Shown here in pieces: positions 32,171 through 40,406 of a DNA stretch of 51,847 nt; within the stretch, counting starts at the first letter, position 1, and every line of letters starts with the position of its first letter. The notes under the pieces are model-generated. The model made no database searches, was not told the DNA's origin, and worked only from the letters and a program-made list of their open reading frames with translations. Source of the DNA: an uncultured Lachnospiraceae bacterium (GTDB taxonomy: Bacteria > Bacillota > Clostridia > Lachnospirales > Lachnospiraceae). The translations under genes were made by a program, and so were the position numbers. Location: NCBI GenBank assembly GCA_949132985.1, contig CASCGD010000010.1:1-51847 (forward strand), written 5' to 3'.

Positions 32171-34699
32171 CTATGGGCGCGTTTTTCTGCGCCGCAACGC
32201 ACCCCGGTATACGCGATACATTTCGTAGAGAGAAAGCGCGTCCTCTGCGCACATCTCCGCATCCGAAAAGTATGCCTGCTTCACCAGGCGGATATATGCG
32301 TCCGCGTCCCCTCCTGCGTCGAGCTTTTTCAGCGCGTCCCGATAGCCTGCGTCATCCTTTACGCCAATGCCTGCCGCGCGTCGGCGCAGCCGCCTGTAAA
32401 TATGTCGGTTCATCTTGTTTGCCGCCTCGTTATAGCGCCCGGCTTCGAGTAATTTTCGAATCTGCTGTTCACGCTGTTTCCCGCGCTTTCTCATAATGCA
32501 AAGGGACACATACGCGAGAAGCGCTGCGGCCACGGCACCCGCAAGCCAGTAAAGTGCCAGCCGCATTTCCCGGCTCAGCCCGCCGGGTTTTTCCGTTTGT
32601 GCCTTTTGCGGGTTTTCCTGTCTGTTTTCCTCCAGAGGCCGGCTGTCCTCCTCCTGCGGCTCCTTCTGATTCTGATCCTCGGGCTGATTGTCAGTGCTCT
32701 GCCTGTGATCTGCCGCTTCGTGCTCACCTTCCTGCGCCGCATCCTGCTCTCCGCCGCCCGCAAAGCCCGGCGTCACCTCCACCGGCAGCCAGCCAAAGCC
32801 CTCCAGGTAGATTTCCACCCACGCATGCGCGCGCTTGTCCACAACATGAGCCGTATAGCCGTCCCCGTCCTTTGCCCTCTCAAAATCATACGGAAATACA
32901 ACATAACCGCTGGCATAGCGGGCCGGGACACCGATGGTCTGGAGTATAAGCGCCGCCGCCGACGCGTAGTGGACACAGTAGCCCTGCTCGGAGGTTCTCA
33001 GGAAATAGCCGATTGGGTCCTCCCCCTCCGGCAGCGGATCAAGGCTCTGGCTGTAAGCTCCAAAACTCTGCATCCACTGCTGTACATTCAATGCCCATGT
33101 CAGTCTCATGTGATTCAGGGAATCCGTCTGACCGCTCTCCCAAAAGGAATCCAGAAAAAGGCGCTCAGCATCCCAAAAATTCCCGTCATACACATGCTCA
33201 GCCATAAAATCCATGATAAAAGGCTTATCCGGCTTTACACAGTAGCAGTCATGCACCACATCCGTATACCACTCATACTCCTTTTCTTCCAACGGCTCCC
33301 CGGTACCCGGAAAATCAAAGAACTGACTGCTGGAGAGCAATTCAAAATAGCTGTCCGCATACCGCATCCATTCCTTTGCCGTATAGTACATCCGCAAGTA
33401 CTCTGCGATCGGGTCAGATGCCCTGCCGCCCATCATAAGGCTTCCGCCATAGCTCTTCACATTCCAGGGGCGCTTCGCCGCCGCATCCCCATCCATGGAG
33501 AGCTGCTCCGGCAATGTGCTCACATAGGGAAGGGGCGCCCCTGTCCCGAAATCTCTGCACGTCACCCGATAGCTGTACTCCCCGGGCTTGGCCATGCTCC
33601 ACCCGCCGCTGCTCAAAAAATCGATCGCCTCTTCATTGCCAAATATATCCGCCGCCGTCTCATATGCCCCGGACAAAAGCTGTCTGCCCGCCGCGGAAGC
33701 CGTTAGCCCCTGCTCCCCGGCCGCTGCCGCAAAAGACTCTGCATCCTGCGACCAGCGCCCGTCCGCATAGCGTGATGCCGCATAGTTTTTCAGGTAGATA
33801 TTTTCGGTTGGCTGATCCGAGAGCCACACACGAAGCACCTCGCGCCCCGTAGTGCCCGGCCTGTGATTATCCACCACGCCGTGCCGCTCAAAAAGTCCCC
33901 ACACCGGGAGCGCCAGCGCCGCATCCTCAAGAGCGAGCTGCTTTGCCTGAATCCCCTTGTGCATACCAACCACCTGCCGGGGAATTGACGCGCACACCAA
34001 GCTTGTGATGATGCAGATACATAACAGTCCGGCAAGCTGAGCCGTGCGCACATACCATCGGTCCGGCGCCGCCTTCCACTGAGAAGCCAGCAAAACACCG
34101 GCGGCAAGCAAAACAAAGACGCTGCCCCAGCCCGGCGACCTCCCCACCGCAATATGCGCCGCCAGCAGGCTCCCCGGAAGCAAAAGTATCAGAAGAGACG
34201 ACCGCAATACCGCCGCCAAAATGAAAAAAACGCACAGCAAAAGCAGGCTCCAGAACAAAAATGCCCCCGGTGCCTCCTCCCGGATGCCGCCCGGTAAAAA
34301 GAAATTTTTCCGAAAGAAACGCTCAAGCTCATCTGCATAGCAGCGCACAATATACAGACTCCCGTCCTCCAGAGGAAGCTGATGGTCTTTGTAATAGCGA
34401 AAAAAGCACCAGCCAAGAGGCAGGGCAGGCAGCAGACGAAGCCACCAGTATTTCAGCTTCCCGCTGCCGTAAATGAGGGCGAGCACCGCGGCCGCACACA
34501 ATACATACCAGACATACGCCTGCGAAAGCTCCAGACTGCGAAACTGCGGATATAAGTCCATGAGCTGCATGTATGCGGAACACATGGCAAGCGCAGCACC
34601 GGCAAACAAAAGCAGACACTGATACCAGCCCCCGGCCCGTCCCGCGCCAAGCCCCGCACGTTTTCCCTTTTGGTTTTCCCAGCGTATTCCACGTCTCAT
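32171..34699 (-). CDS. Membrane transglutaminase-like protein (TgpA type)
   Basis: An 842-residue protein. Residues ~25-230 contain about six to seven membrane helices, followed by an outside domain. The transglutaminase core has its Cys in 'EQGYCVHYASAAALILQTIG', His in 'DKRAHAWVEIYLEGFGWLPV' and an acidic residue in 'EVTPGF' (Glu in place of the more usual Asp). A Gln/Glu-rich spacer (residues ~660-715) leads to a last helix ('LYWLAGAVAAALLAYVSLCI') and a cytoplasmic tail with a DUF4129-like pattern. It is the last gene of the hflK operon and overlaps the DUF58 gene by 4 bp. The MoxR-DUF58-transglutaminase trio is widespread; its substrate is generally unknown. Confidence 0.9.
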   Translation of the reverse strand: MRRGIRWENQKGKRAGLGAGRAGGWYQCLLLFAGAALAMCSAYMQLMDLYPQFRSLELSQAYVWYVLCAAAVLALIYGSGKLKYWWLRLLPALPLGWCFFRYYKDHQLPLEDGSLYIVRCYADELERFFRKNFFLPGGIREEAPGAFLFWSLLLLCVFFILAAVLRSSLLILLLPGSLLAAHIAVGRSPGWGSVFVLLAAGVLLASQWKAAPDRWYVRTAQLAGLLCICIITSLVCASIPRQVVGMHKGIQAKQLALEDAALALPVWGLFERHGVVDNHRPGTTGREVLRVWLSDQPTENIYLKNYAASRYADGRWSQDAESFAAAAGEQGLTASAAGRQLLSGAYETAADIFGNEEAIDFLSSGGWSMAKPGEYSYRVTCRDFGTGAPLPYVSTLPEQLSMDGDAAAKRPWNVKSYGGSLMMGGRASDPIAEYLRMYYTAKEWMRYADSYFELLSSSQFFDFPGTGEPLEEKEYEWYTDVVHDCYCVKPDKPFIMDFMAEHVYDGNFWDAERLFLDSFWESGQTDSLNHMRLTWALNVQQWMQSFGAYSQSLDPLPEGEDPIGYFLRTSEQGYCVHYASAAALILQTIGVPARYASGYVVFPYDFERAKDGDGYTAHVVDKRAHAWVEIYLEGFGWLPVEVTPGFAGGGEQDAAQEGEHEAADHRQSTDNQPEDQNQKEPQEEDSRPLEENRQENPQKAQTEKPGGLSREMRLALYWLAGAVAAALLAYVSLCIMRKRGKQREQQIRKLLEAGRYNEAANKMNRHIYRRLRRRAAGIGVKDDAGYRDALKKLDAGGDADAYIRLVKQAYFSDAEMCAEDALSLYEMYRVYRGALRRRKTRP

Positions 34700-35802
34700 A
34701 TATACAGCTCCAGTGCTCCCAGTTCCTTTGCGGTATCACCGTTTTTTGCAAATGCATAAACAAGCGCCCCGTCCACATACAGTTTCAGATCCGCATCCAG
34801 CCGCAGCCGGTGAAGCAGCGGCTGACTGCGGTAAGACTGCATATAGCACTCCTCGATATTTTCACGCGCACCTTTTTTTGCGGAGACAGACTCCATATAG
34901 TATAGCTGCCATTCATAAAAATCCGTTTCGTCATCCACCCGGATGCGCACCGCCTGTTCCTCCCCGCCGTCATACCAGCTCACAATATGCGGGCACTCTG
35001 CGTCCGCCAGGGCAAAGGAGAGGCTGGCCGCAATCTGTAAAAAGCGGTCAAACTGCTCATCCCCTTCATGCCCGGCCTGCGCGCCAAGCAGCAGGGCAAC
35101 CGGACAGCCCTTTGGCTGACTGTGCTCTTTCACCATCAGCTCGTTTGTCTTTGCCGTCAGCTTCCAGTGAACATTTTGCAGCTTATCCCCCGGAATATAT
35201 TCCCGGATCTGAAACGTCTCTGAAGGATCGTGCCCGCCGCGCAGGTCGTCATACACCTCTGCCTCACCAAAAAATCCCCGCACAGAGGCAGAGAGCTTCA
35301 TAGGGACCTCGTGAACCGAAGGCAGAAGATGCGTCACCTGGCGCCCCGTCACGCTCCTCCCGAGAAAAATAAGTCCTGTCCAGTCATACACGCGCACACG
35401 GCGCATGCGGTATTCGTAACCTCCCGCACAGCGCAGATTTAACAGGTGCCGCATATGTACCTCACCCGTATGCGGCGCTTCCAGTTCCACCCATGTGCGG
35501 CTGACGCGCCCGCCGCAGAGCCGACGAACCTCCATCTGTACAAGCAGCCGTGCCTTCCCGAGCATCGGACGCCCTGACCGCACAACAAAGGGCACCGAAA
35601 ACGGCTGATTTGCCTCCGCAAGGGCAAACGCCCCCGAAAGCTTCACCTCTACTGCCCACAGGCGATAAACCACCAGCGCAGAAGATGCCAGAACAAGCCC
35701 TGCCATGCAGCATCCGAGAAGCGCAAGCTGCGCACTTTCATAGAGCGCCGCTATATAAAAAACCAGCCCCGTGAAAAGCACTGCCGCTATGATATGGCTC
35801 AT
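34696..35802 (-). CDS. DUF58 domain protein
   Basis: A 368-residue protein with two N-terminal hydrophobic segments (residues ~3-20 and 26-45) and a von Willebrand A-related DUF58 domain around 'DDLRGGHDPSETFQIREYIP' and 'GDKLQNVHWKLTAKTNELMV', which is the family signature. It starts within the MoxR stop codon (ATGA overlap, 35799-35802) and its own stop overlaps the transglutaminase start in the same way. DUF58 proteins are thought to be partners of MoxR ATPases in assembling or activating protein complexes. Confidence 0.93.
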   Translation of the reverse strand: MSHIIAAVLFTGLVFYIAALYESAQLALLGCCMAGLVLASSALVVYRLWAVEVKLSGAFALAEANQPFSVPFVVRSGRPMLGKARLLVQMEVRRLCGGRVSRTWVELEAPHTGEVHMRHLLNLRCAGGYEYRMRRVRVYDWTGLIFLGRSVTGRQVTHLLPSVHEVPMKLSASVRGFFGEAEVYDDLRGGHDPSETFQIREYIPGDKLQNVHWKLTAKTNELMVKEHSQPKGCPVALLLGAQAGHEGDEQFDRFLQIAASLSFALADAECPHIVSWYDGGEEQAVRIRVDDETDFYEWQLYYMESVSAKKGARENIEECYMQSYRSQPLLHRLRLDADLKLYVDGALVYAFAKNGDTAKELGALELYI

Positions 35803-36809
35803 GCCCCTGTCCCTGTGCGCGGCCGCCTTTTTTCGTCGCGGTTCACTCCCCGGCCGCCAGCCGGCAGTAACCTTTTTTCAAACGATGCCGGACGTGGAAC
35901 GGATGCCAGGATCTCTCCAAGCACCTGCTCCGCCGTCAGCTTTGCGACACGCGCCTTCGTGTTCAGCACAATGCGGTGTGCCGTCACATCGGGGAAAACA
36001 TCCGCCGCGTCCTCCGGCAGCACATAATCCCTGCCCTTCACATACGCCCAGGCCTTGGCCATGCGTACGCAGGCAATCGTCCCTCTGGGACTGACCCCGA
36101 GGTCAATATATGTATTCTCCCGCGTCGCCGTCACCAGCTTTGTGATGTACGCGTAAATGCTCTCATGCACAAACACCTGATCCGCCTCACGCTGCAGCCG
36201 CACAAGCCCCTCCGCATCCACCACCGGCTCGATACGGCCCGCGCCCTCCCGGCTGCTCTTTCCCTTTGCGATCAAAAGCTCGCTGTCAAAATCCGGGTAG
36301 CCCATACTCATGCGGATCATAAAACGGTCAAGCTGGGATTCCGGCAAAAGCTGCGTGCCTGCACTGCCCTTGGGGTTTTCCGTCGCCATGACTAAAAACG
36401 GCTCCGGCAGCGCATGGGAAACACCGTCCACCGTCACACAGCTCTCCTCCATCACCTCCAGCAGCGCCGACTGGGTTTTCGGGGACGTCCGGTTGATTTC
36501 ATCCGCAAGAAACAAATTGCACATGATGGCGCCCTCATGATAAAAAAAACCGCCTTTCCCCTGATCGTACATCATAAATCCGAGAATATCAGCCGGAAGC
36601 ACATCCGGTGTAAACTGCATCCGGTGATTTTCCAGCGACATTGCCGCCGAAAAGGCGAGCGCGAGTGTGGTTTTACCCACACCCGGAACATCCTCGATCA
36701 AAATATGCCCGCCAGCCAGCATCGACGCAAAGGCTTTTTCGATACAGTCATCCTTCCCGGAGATCATCTTTTTTACCTCCGAAAAAATCTGTCCGACAAT
36801 CTGGTTCAT
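35799..36809 (-). CDS. MoxR-family AAA+ ATPase
   Basis: A 336-residue chaperone-like ATPase. Walker A is 'IEDVPGVGKTTLALAFSAAM' (residues ~36-55), Walker B 'NLFLADEINRTSPKTQSALL', sensor 1 'LVMATENPKGSAGTQLLPES' with the Arg finger region 'QLDRFMIRMSMGYPD'. The C-terminal lid follows ('GVSPRGTIACVRMAKAWAYV'). It starts 17 bp after hflC with an AAAGGAAAAAGG site. The family remodels or activates client complexes, here probably via the DUF58 and transglutaminase proteins. Confidence 0.95.
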   Translation of the reverse strand: MNQIVGQIFSEVKKMISGKDDCIEKAFASMLAGGHILIEDVPGVGKTTLALAFSAAMSLENHRMQFTPDVLPADILGFMMYDQGKGGFFYHEGAIMCNLFLADEINRTSPKTQSALLEVMEESCVTVDGVSHALPEPFLVMATENPKGSAGTQLLPESQLDRFMIRMSMGYPDFDSELLIAKGKSSREGAGRIEPVVDAEGLVRLQREADQVFVHESIYAYITKLVTATRENTYIDLGVSPRGTIACVRMAKAWAYVKGRDYVLPEDAADVFPDVTAHRIVLNTKARVAKLTAEQVLGEILASVPRPASFEKRLLPAGGRGVNRDEKRRPRTGTGA

Positions 36810-36826
36810 CCTTTTTCCTTTCCCTT

Positions 36827-37708
36827 TTATGGCTCATATCCGTAAAAGATGTCTGCCAGCGGCGATGTCTCATCGATAATCAACGTCTTATTGTCACCCT
36901 TCATTGTCGCCTTCGCCGCGTCCAGCGCCCGCAGAAACAGGTAAAAATCTGCCTTTTCCTTATTGTTGTAGGCATTGCTCAAAATCCGCATATACTCTGA
37001 CTCACCCTTGGCAACGATCTCCTCCGCCTGTGCATCCGCCTCGGACTGCATGACCGTGATCTCCGCCTTCGTGTTGTTTGAGATCTCCTTTGCCTCCTCT
37101 TCGCCCTCCGCCTTGTAGGTCGCTGCGATATTATTCCGCTCGGAAATCATGCGCTCGTAAACTGCCGACTTGTTCTCATCCGGAAGGTCAAGAGATTTTG
37201 TCTCCACCGCCAGAAGCGTGATGCCGTACTGCTCCAGCGTGTCTCCGATATTAGCCTTGATGGACGCCGCCAGCTCGCCGTCACGCCCGCTGATGACCTC
37301 CTCCTGCGAGAGGGAGCTGATCACATTTTTCAGGCTGTTATAGACAATCGTGTTAATGCGGTACTCCGCGTTGCTCTTCTGCGCGCTCAGTGTCTGGGTG
37401 TATTTCTGCGGGTTATTGATACGCCAGAGGGCAAAACAGTCCGCGATCATGGATTTTTTGTCCTTTGTCATCACGTCGCTCACCGCAAGATCATAGAGCA
37501 GCACCTCATTTTCAATCTTGTCCACCCGCTGTATGAACGGAACCTTAAAGCTGAGCCCCGCCGACTCCCGGATCGACACAATCTTTCCAAACTGTTTGAC
37601 AACCGCATACTCATTCGGATATGTTACAACGATGCTGGATACACCGAGCACAAGAAGCACTGCCGCAAACAAAATGACCAGAATCTTTCCGCCTTTACTC
37701 TTTTTCAT
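36827..37708 (-). CDS. hflC: HflC-type membrane protease regulator (SPFH/prohibitin)
   Basis: A 293-residue membrane-anchored SPFH protein. One N-terminal helix ('ILVILFAAVLLVLGVSSIVV') is followed by 'TYPNEYAVVKQFGKIVSIRE', the HflC start of the SPFH domain, and 'ERNNIAATYKAEGEEEAKEI', the coiled-coil region. With HflK it forms a ring that restrains the FtsH protease in other bacteria. I use the ATG at 37708 behind GGGAGGTAGTGAAG; it overlaps the hflK end by 14 bp. The frame further upstream lies in hflK. Confidence 0.93.
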   Translation of the reverse strand: MKKSKGGKILVILFAAVLLVLGVSSIVVTYPNEYAVVKQFGKIVSIRESAGLSFKVPFIQRVDKIENEVLLYDLAVSDVMTKDKKSMIADCFALWRINNPQKYTQTLSAQKSNAEYRINTIVYNSLKNVISSLSQEEVISGRDGELAASIKANIGDTLEQYGITLLAVETKSLDLPDENKSAVYERMISERNNIAATYKAEGEEEAKEISNNTKAEITVMQSEADAQAEEIVAKGESEYMRILSNAYNNKEKADFYLFLRALDAAKATMKGDNKTLIIDETSPLADIFYGYEP

Positions 37709-38750
37709 CTTCACTACCTCCCGTCTGATCCGCGCCGCTTCCAAGGTCCAGATTTGCAAAGCTCTCTATGGGCAGCATCGTCTGGGTGCTGCCGTCGCTC
37801 TTTGTGATGATCACCTTCATATCCGGCAAAATCTCCTCCATCGCCTCATAGAACATACGCTGCTTCGTGATAAGCGGATATTTCTTATATTCCGCAAACA
37901 GCTCATTTAAGCGGGCCACCTGACCCTTCGCCTCGTTGACGCGCTCCTGGGCCTTCGCGTTCGCTGTCTTTAACGTCTCGTCCACCTTTGCCCGGGCCGC
38001 AGGGATCTCCTCGTTGCGCTTCTGATTCGCCTTGTTGATGGAAGTCTCCTTTCCCTGTTTTGCATTCTCCACGTTCTTAAACGCGTCGATGACCTCCGAC
38101 GTCGGCGGTTCCGCATCCTGAATCGTGATATTCACAAGCTGAATACCGATGTCCTCTGTATCCAGCCGGGAGATGATCTTTTCTTTGATAGACGCCTGAA
38201 TCTCGTTTTTTCCTGTGGTGATCACGCTGTCCACATCATAAAGGCCAATCGTGTCACGGATATAGCTCTGTGTCAGATTTTTCAAAATCTCCACCGGACT
38301 CTCTGACCGGTAAAGATATTTCATCGGCTCCGTTACCCGGTATTCCACATAAAAATCCACGTTTACAAAATTGTAATCACGGGTAATCATAAAGGATTCC
38401 GCATCGATGGACTCGTCGGTCTCCCGGTCATAGCCAATGGTAAAGCCGTTAATCGTCTTTGGCACCCGTCCGAGCCGCTGCACGATGGGCGCCTTGATAT
38501 GAATACCCGGCTCGTCCACCACCGCAGGCACGCCAAAGGTTGTGATGACTGCATATTCACTCTCCTTCAGAGAATACACGCTGCCCGCACAGACATAGAC
38601 CAGCAAAAGCAAAATAATAATAATAAGCATGTTCCGTCCCAGCTTCACACCGGAAAACTTTTTCCTCCTATATCCTCCTGAGCCGCCCGGATCCATATCC
38701 GGCGAGTCTTCCGTAAACGCTGCTTTTCTATTCCGTCTTCTGAATACCAT
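37695..38750 (-). CDS. hflK: HflK-type membrane protease regulator (SPFH/prohibitin)
   Basis: A 351-residue partner of HflC. The N-terminal cytoplasmic stretch is basic and Gly-rich (residues 1-36), then one membrane helix ('NMLIIIILLLLVYVCAGSVY'), then SPFH motifs 'LKESEYAVITTFGVPAVVDE' and 'LDTEDIGIQLVNITIQDAEP' and a coiled coil. First gene of the five-gene operon, with promoter at 38814-38842 and AAAAGGAGGAAGGCT ribosome site. Its leader carries the GCCCG hairpin also found before the NMT1-type lipoprotein gene. Confidence 0.93.
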   Translation of the reverse strand: MVFRRRNRKAAFTEDSPDMDPGGSGGYRRKKFSGVKLGRNMLIIIILLLLVYVCAGSVYSLKESEYAVITTFGVPAVVDEPGIHIKAPIVQRLGRVPKTINGFTIGYDRETDESIDAESFMITRDYNFVNVDFYVEYRVTEPMKYLYRSESPVEILKNLTQSYIRDTIGLYDVDSVITTGKNEIQASIKEKIISRLDTEDIGIQLVNITIQDAEPPTSEVIDAFKNVENAKQGKETSINKANQKRNEEIPAARAKVDETLKTANAKAQERVNEAKGQVARLNELFAEYKKYPLITKQRMFYEAMEEILPDMKVIITKSDGSTQTMLPIESFANLDLGSGADQTGGSEDEKE

Positions 38751-38775
38751 AGCCTTCCTCCTTTTATGCTGTAGC

Positions 38776-38798
38776 GCCCGTTCGCCTCGCTTGCGGGC
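38776..38798 (-). repeat. GCCCG-hairpin leader element before hflK
   Basis: GCCCG-N13-CGGGC, followed on the minus strand by the hflK ribosome site. The surrounding ~34 bp match the leader units at 51681-51847 at most positions, and both lie directly ahead of a start codon. Confidence 0.65.
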
Positions 38799-38813
38799 AT
38801 GTCGTTGACACCT

Positions 38814-38842
38814 ATTGTACCCTTTTCACAGAAAGAAAGCAA
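38814..38842 (-). promoter_or_regulatory. hflK operon promoter
   Basis: Minus strand: -35 TTGCTT (38842-38837), 17-bp spacer, -10 TACAAT (38819-38814). Transcription would start near 38806. Confidence 0.65.
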
Positions 38843-39024
38843 TGCCATTCTTTTACCAGGCGAAACAGCCGTCCCGCAATCGGGCAAAAAAGATTGTTCT
38901 GCCTGCCCGCCGTGCGGGGGCGCACGCTGCGTCCGGTGCGATTATTGACAACAGCGCAAATATCGATCTGTCCGCTGGTGCGGGGCCGCCGGCAGCAAAT
39001 TTCCTTACGCGCCCCCGAACATAA

Positions 39025-39066
39025 AAAAACAGCTGCCGGAGAACGACCCATCCGGCAGCCAAAAAA
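39025..39066 (-). terminator. Intrinsic terminator of the secreted transglutaminase-like gene
   Basis: GGCTGCCGGA pairs with TCCGGCAGC, followed on the minus strand by a run of seven T. Confidence 0.85.
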
Positions 39067-39093
39067 TGATTGTCACAGTGAAACCGCAGCAGA

Positions 39094-40173
39094 TTATTTA
39101 AAGAGCTTATTGTATACTTTCATAATTTTGTAGCCATACCACGCTTCGTTGATTTTCTCAGCGGGATAATCCTTGCTGGAAACCTTGGGATAAGAGCCTT
39201 TATCCCACGTCATTCCGCTTCGCCCCGTGTAAGTTTGCCCGCTGCACAAGAAAAACGCCAGAAATCCTGAAGACGCATTGGCCTGCGGGTCAACGATATA
39301 CCACTTCTTTCCGATTTTTACCTCCACCCACTGATGGCTGGGATTTAAGGACTTTGCATTCGCATGCACGTAACGGCAGTCCACCTCTATGCCGTCGCAG
39401 AGCGCCTTCATCCCTCTGGCAAAGCCGGAGCACTGCGCCTCATGATAACCGCCGGAATTTTTGTATACCAGAGAGCCCCATGCCGTATTTGCCCCGTTTT
39501 TTGACCAGTCCGCGGCATAAACACAAGTGCGTGCCATATAAATCTGCGCCGCCAAAACCTTTTCCACATCGCTCATGTCAGAAGTAATATAGCTGTCGCA
39601 AAATTTCTGCACCGCCGTTTTGACCTGGGAAAGCTGTTTTGAGCTGAGCTTTGACCCATAAACGGAACCGCTCTTATATTCACCGGAAATGGGTTTCGTC
39701 GTGTTTTTTGTAAAGGTAACCTTAAAGCCCTTCTGGTCAAAATCCGCATACGCATTTTTTCCATCCGTTTTCCGAAATGCCTTTACCGTGTAATAGTAAG
39801 TGTTTTTTGCAACCTTTGGATCATACCCGTAGGTCTGTCCTTCCCCGTAAAGTGTCGCCACCTTCGTCCACTTTTTCGTATTCGCCGTGCGGCGGTAGAG
39901 AATGTATCCGTCCGCCCCCTTCGACTTTGTCCAGTTAACGCGCGCCTTTTTCTTCGCCACGATCCAAGCCTTTTTCACCGTGGATTTCTTTACCGCAGGC
40001 TCATCGGGCGTTTCACTGCCATCCGGTAAAACCGGATCATCCGCCCCGTCCTCTGCAAATATGACATCCTCCTTTGCAGCCGTTGCAGCAAATACAAAAT
40101 TTGCCGGAATGACGGATGTAAGCGTAAGGGCGATACACAGTGCCGCGCTTAGTTGTTGTAGCCTTCTTTTCAT
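39094..40173 (-). CDS. Secreted transglutaminase-like protein
   Basis: A 359-residue exported protein. Residues 1-30 are a Sec signal peptide ('LSAALCIALTLTSVIPANFV', cleavage near 'FAATA'). Residues ~65-150 resemble a fibronectin III/Ig-like module ('ARVNWTKSKGADGYILYRRT', 'NTYYYTVKAF'). Residues ~170-330 are the transglutaminase core, with Cys in 'AQCSGFARGMKALCDG', His in 'NPSHQWVEVKIGKKW' and Asp in 'YIVDPQAN'. The start is the ATG at 40173; 11 upstream codons lack a signal-peptide pattern. The catalytic triad is complete. It could crosslink or cleave at the cell surface. No cell-wall anchor is visible. It is transcribed alone. Confidence 0.87.
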   Translation of the reverse strand: MKRRLQQLSAALCIALTLTSVIPANFVFAATAAKEDVIFAEDGADDPVLPDGSETPDEPAVKKSTVKKAWIVAKKKARVNWTKSKGADGYILYRRTANTKKWTKVATLYGEGQTYGYDPKVAKNTYYYTVKAFRKTDGKNAYADFDQKGFKVTFTKNTTKPISGEYKSGSVYGSKLSSKQLSQVKTAVQKFCDSYITSDMSDVEKVLAAQIYMARTCVYAADWSKNGANTAWGSLVYKNSGGYHEAQCSGFARGMKALCDGIEVDCRYVHANAKSLNPSHQWVEVKIGKKWYIVDPQANASSGFLAFFLCSGQTYTGRSGMTWDKGSYPKVSSKDYPAEKINEAWYGYKIMKVYNKLFK

Positions 40174-40354
40174 AACCTGACCTCCGTTTTCTGTAATCAT
40201 GAACATGTGCTGTTCTTATTGTATCAAACTGCCGGCACGTTGACCAGCCCATTTCACTTTTCAATACGGATTTTGGTTTGCCATAACCGGCCCGCCCACG
40301 GCAGTCGAAACGGCAAAGAAACGCAGCTCCCCTCACAGCACAATTCTGCCAAAA

Positions 40355-40389
40355 AGCCGGTTACTGTTCACAGAGAACGGTAACCGGCT
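40355..40389 (-). terminator. Intrinsic terminator after the BlaR1-like gene
   Basis: AGCCGGTTAC and GTAACCGGCT form a perfect 10-bp stem, with five T following on the minus strand. Confidence 0.85.
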
Positions 40390-40406
40390 CTTTCCTCCGG
40401 GGTATA

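Larger units (their letters stand above)
38751..39093 (-). other. 343-bp gap: hflK promoter and leader, terminator of the next gene
   Basis: From right to left: transglutaminase-like gene stop, terminator (39025-39066), a GC-rich stretch without clear features (38860-39020), the hflK promoter (38814-38842) and the GCCCG hairpin (38776-38798). No gene is seen. Confidence 0.75.

Noticed and set aside
31908-32252. Minus-strand frame of 114 codons across the gap before the TtcA-like gene
   Set aside because: It starts inside the transglutaminase gene in another frame, and the gap is dominated by hairpins; I treat it as structured non-coding sequence.
32597-33706. Plus-strand frame of 369 codons opposite the transglutaminase gene
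   Set aside because: Basic, low-complexity translation with no family features; the minus-strand protein has a full catalytic core.
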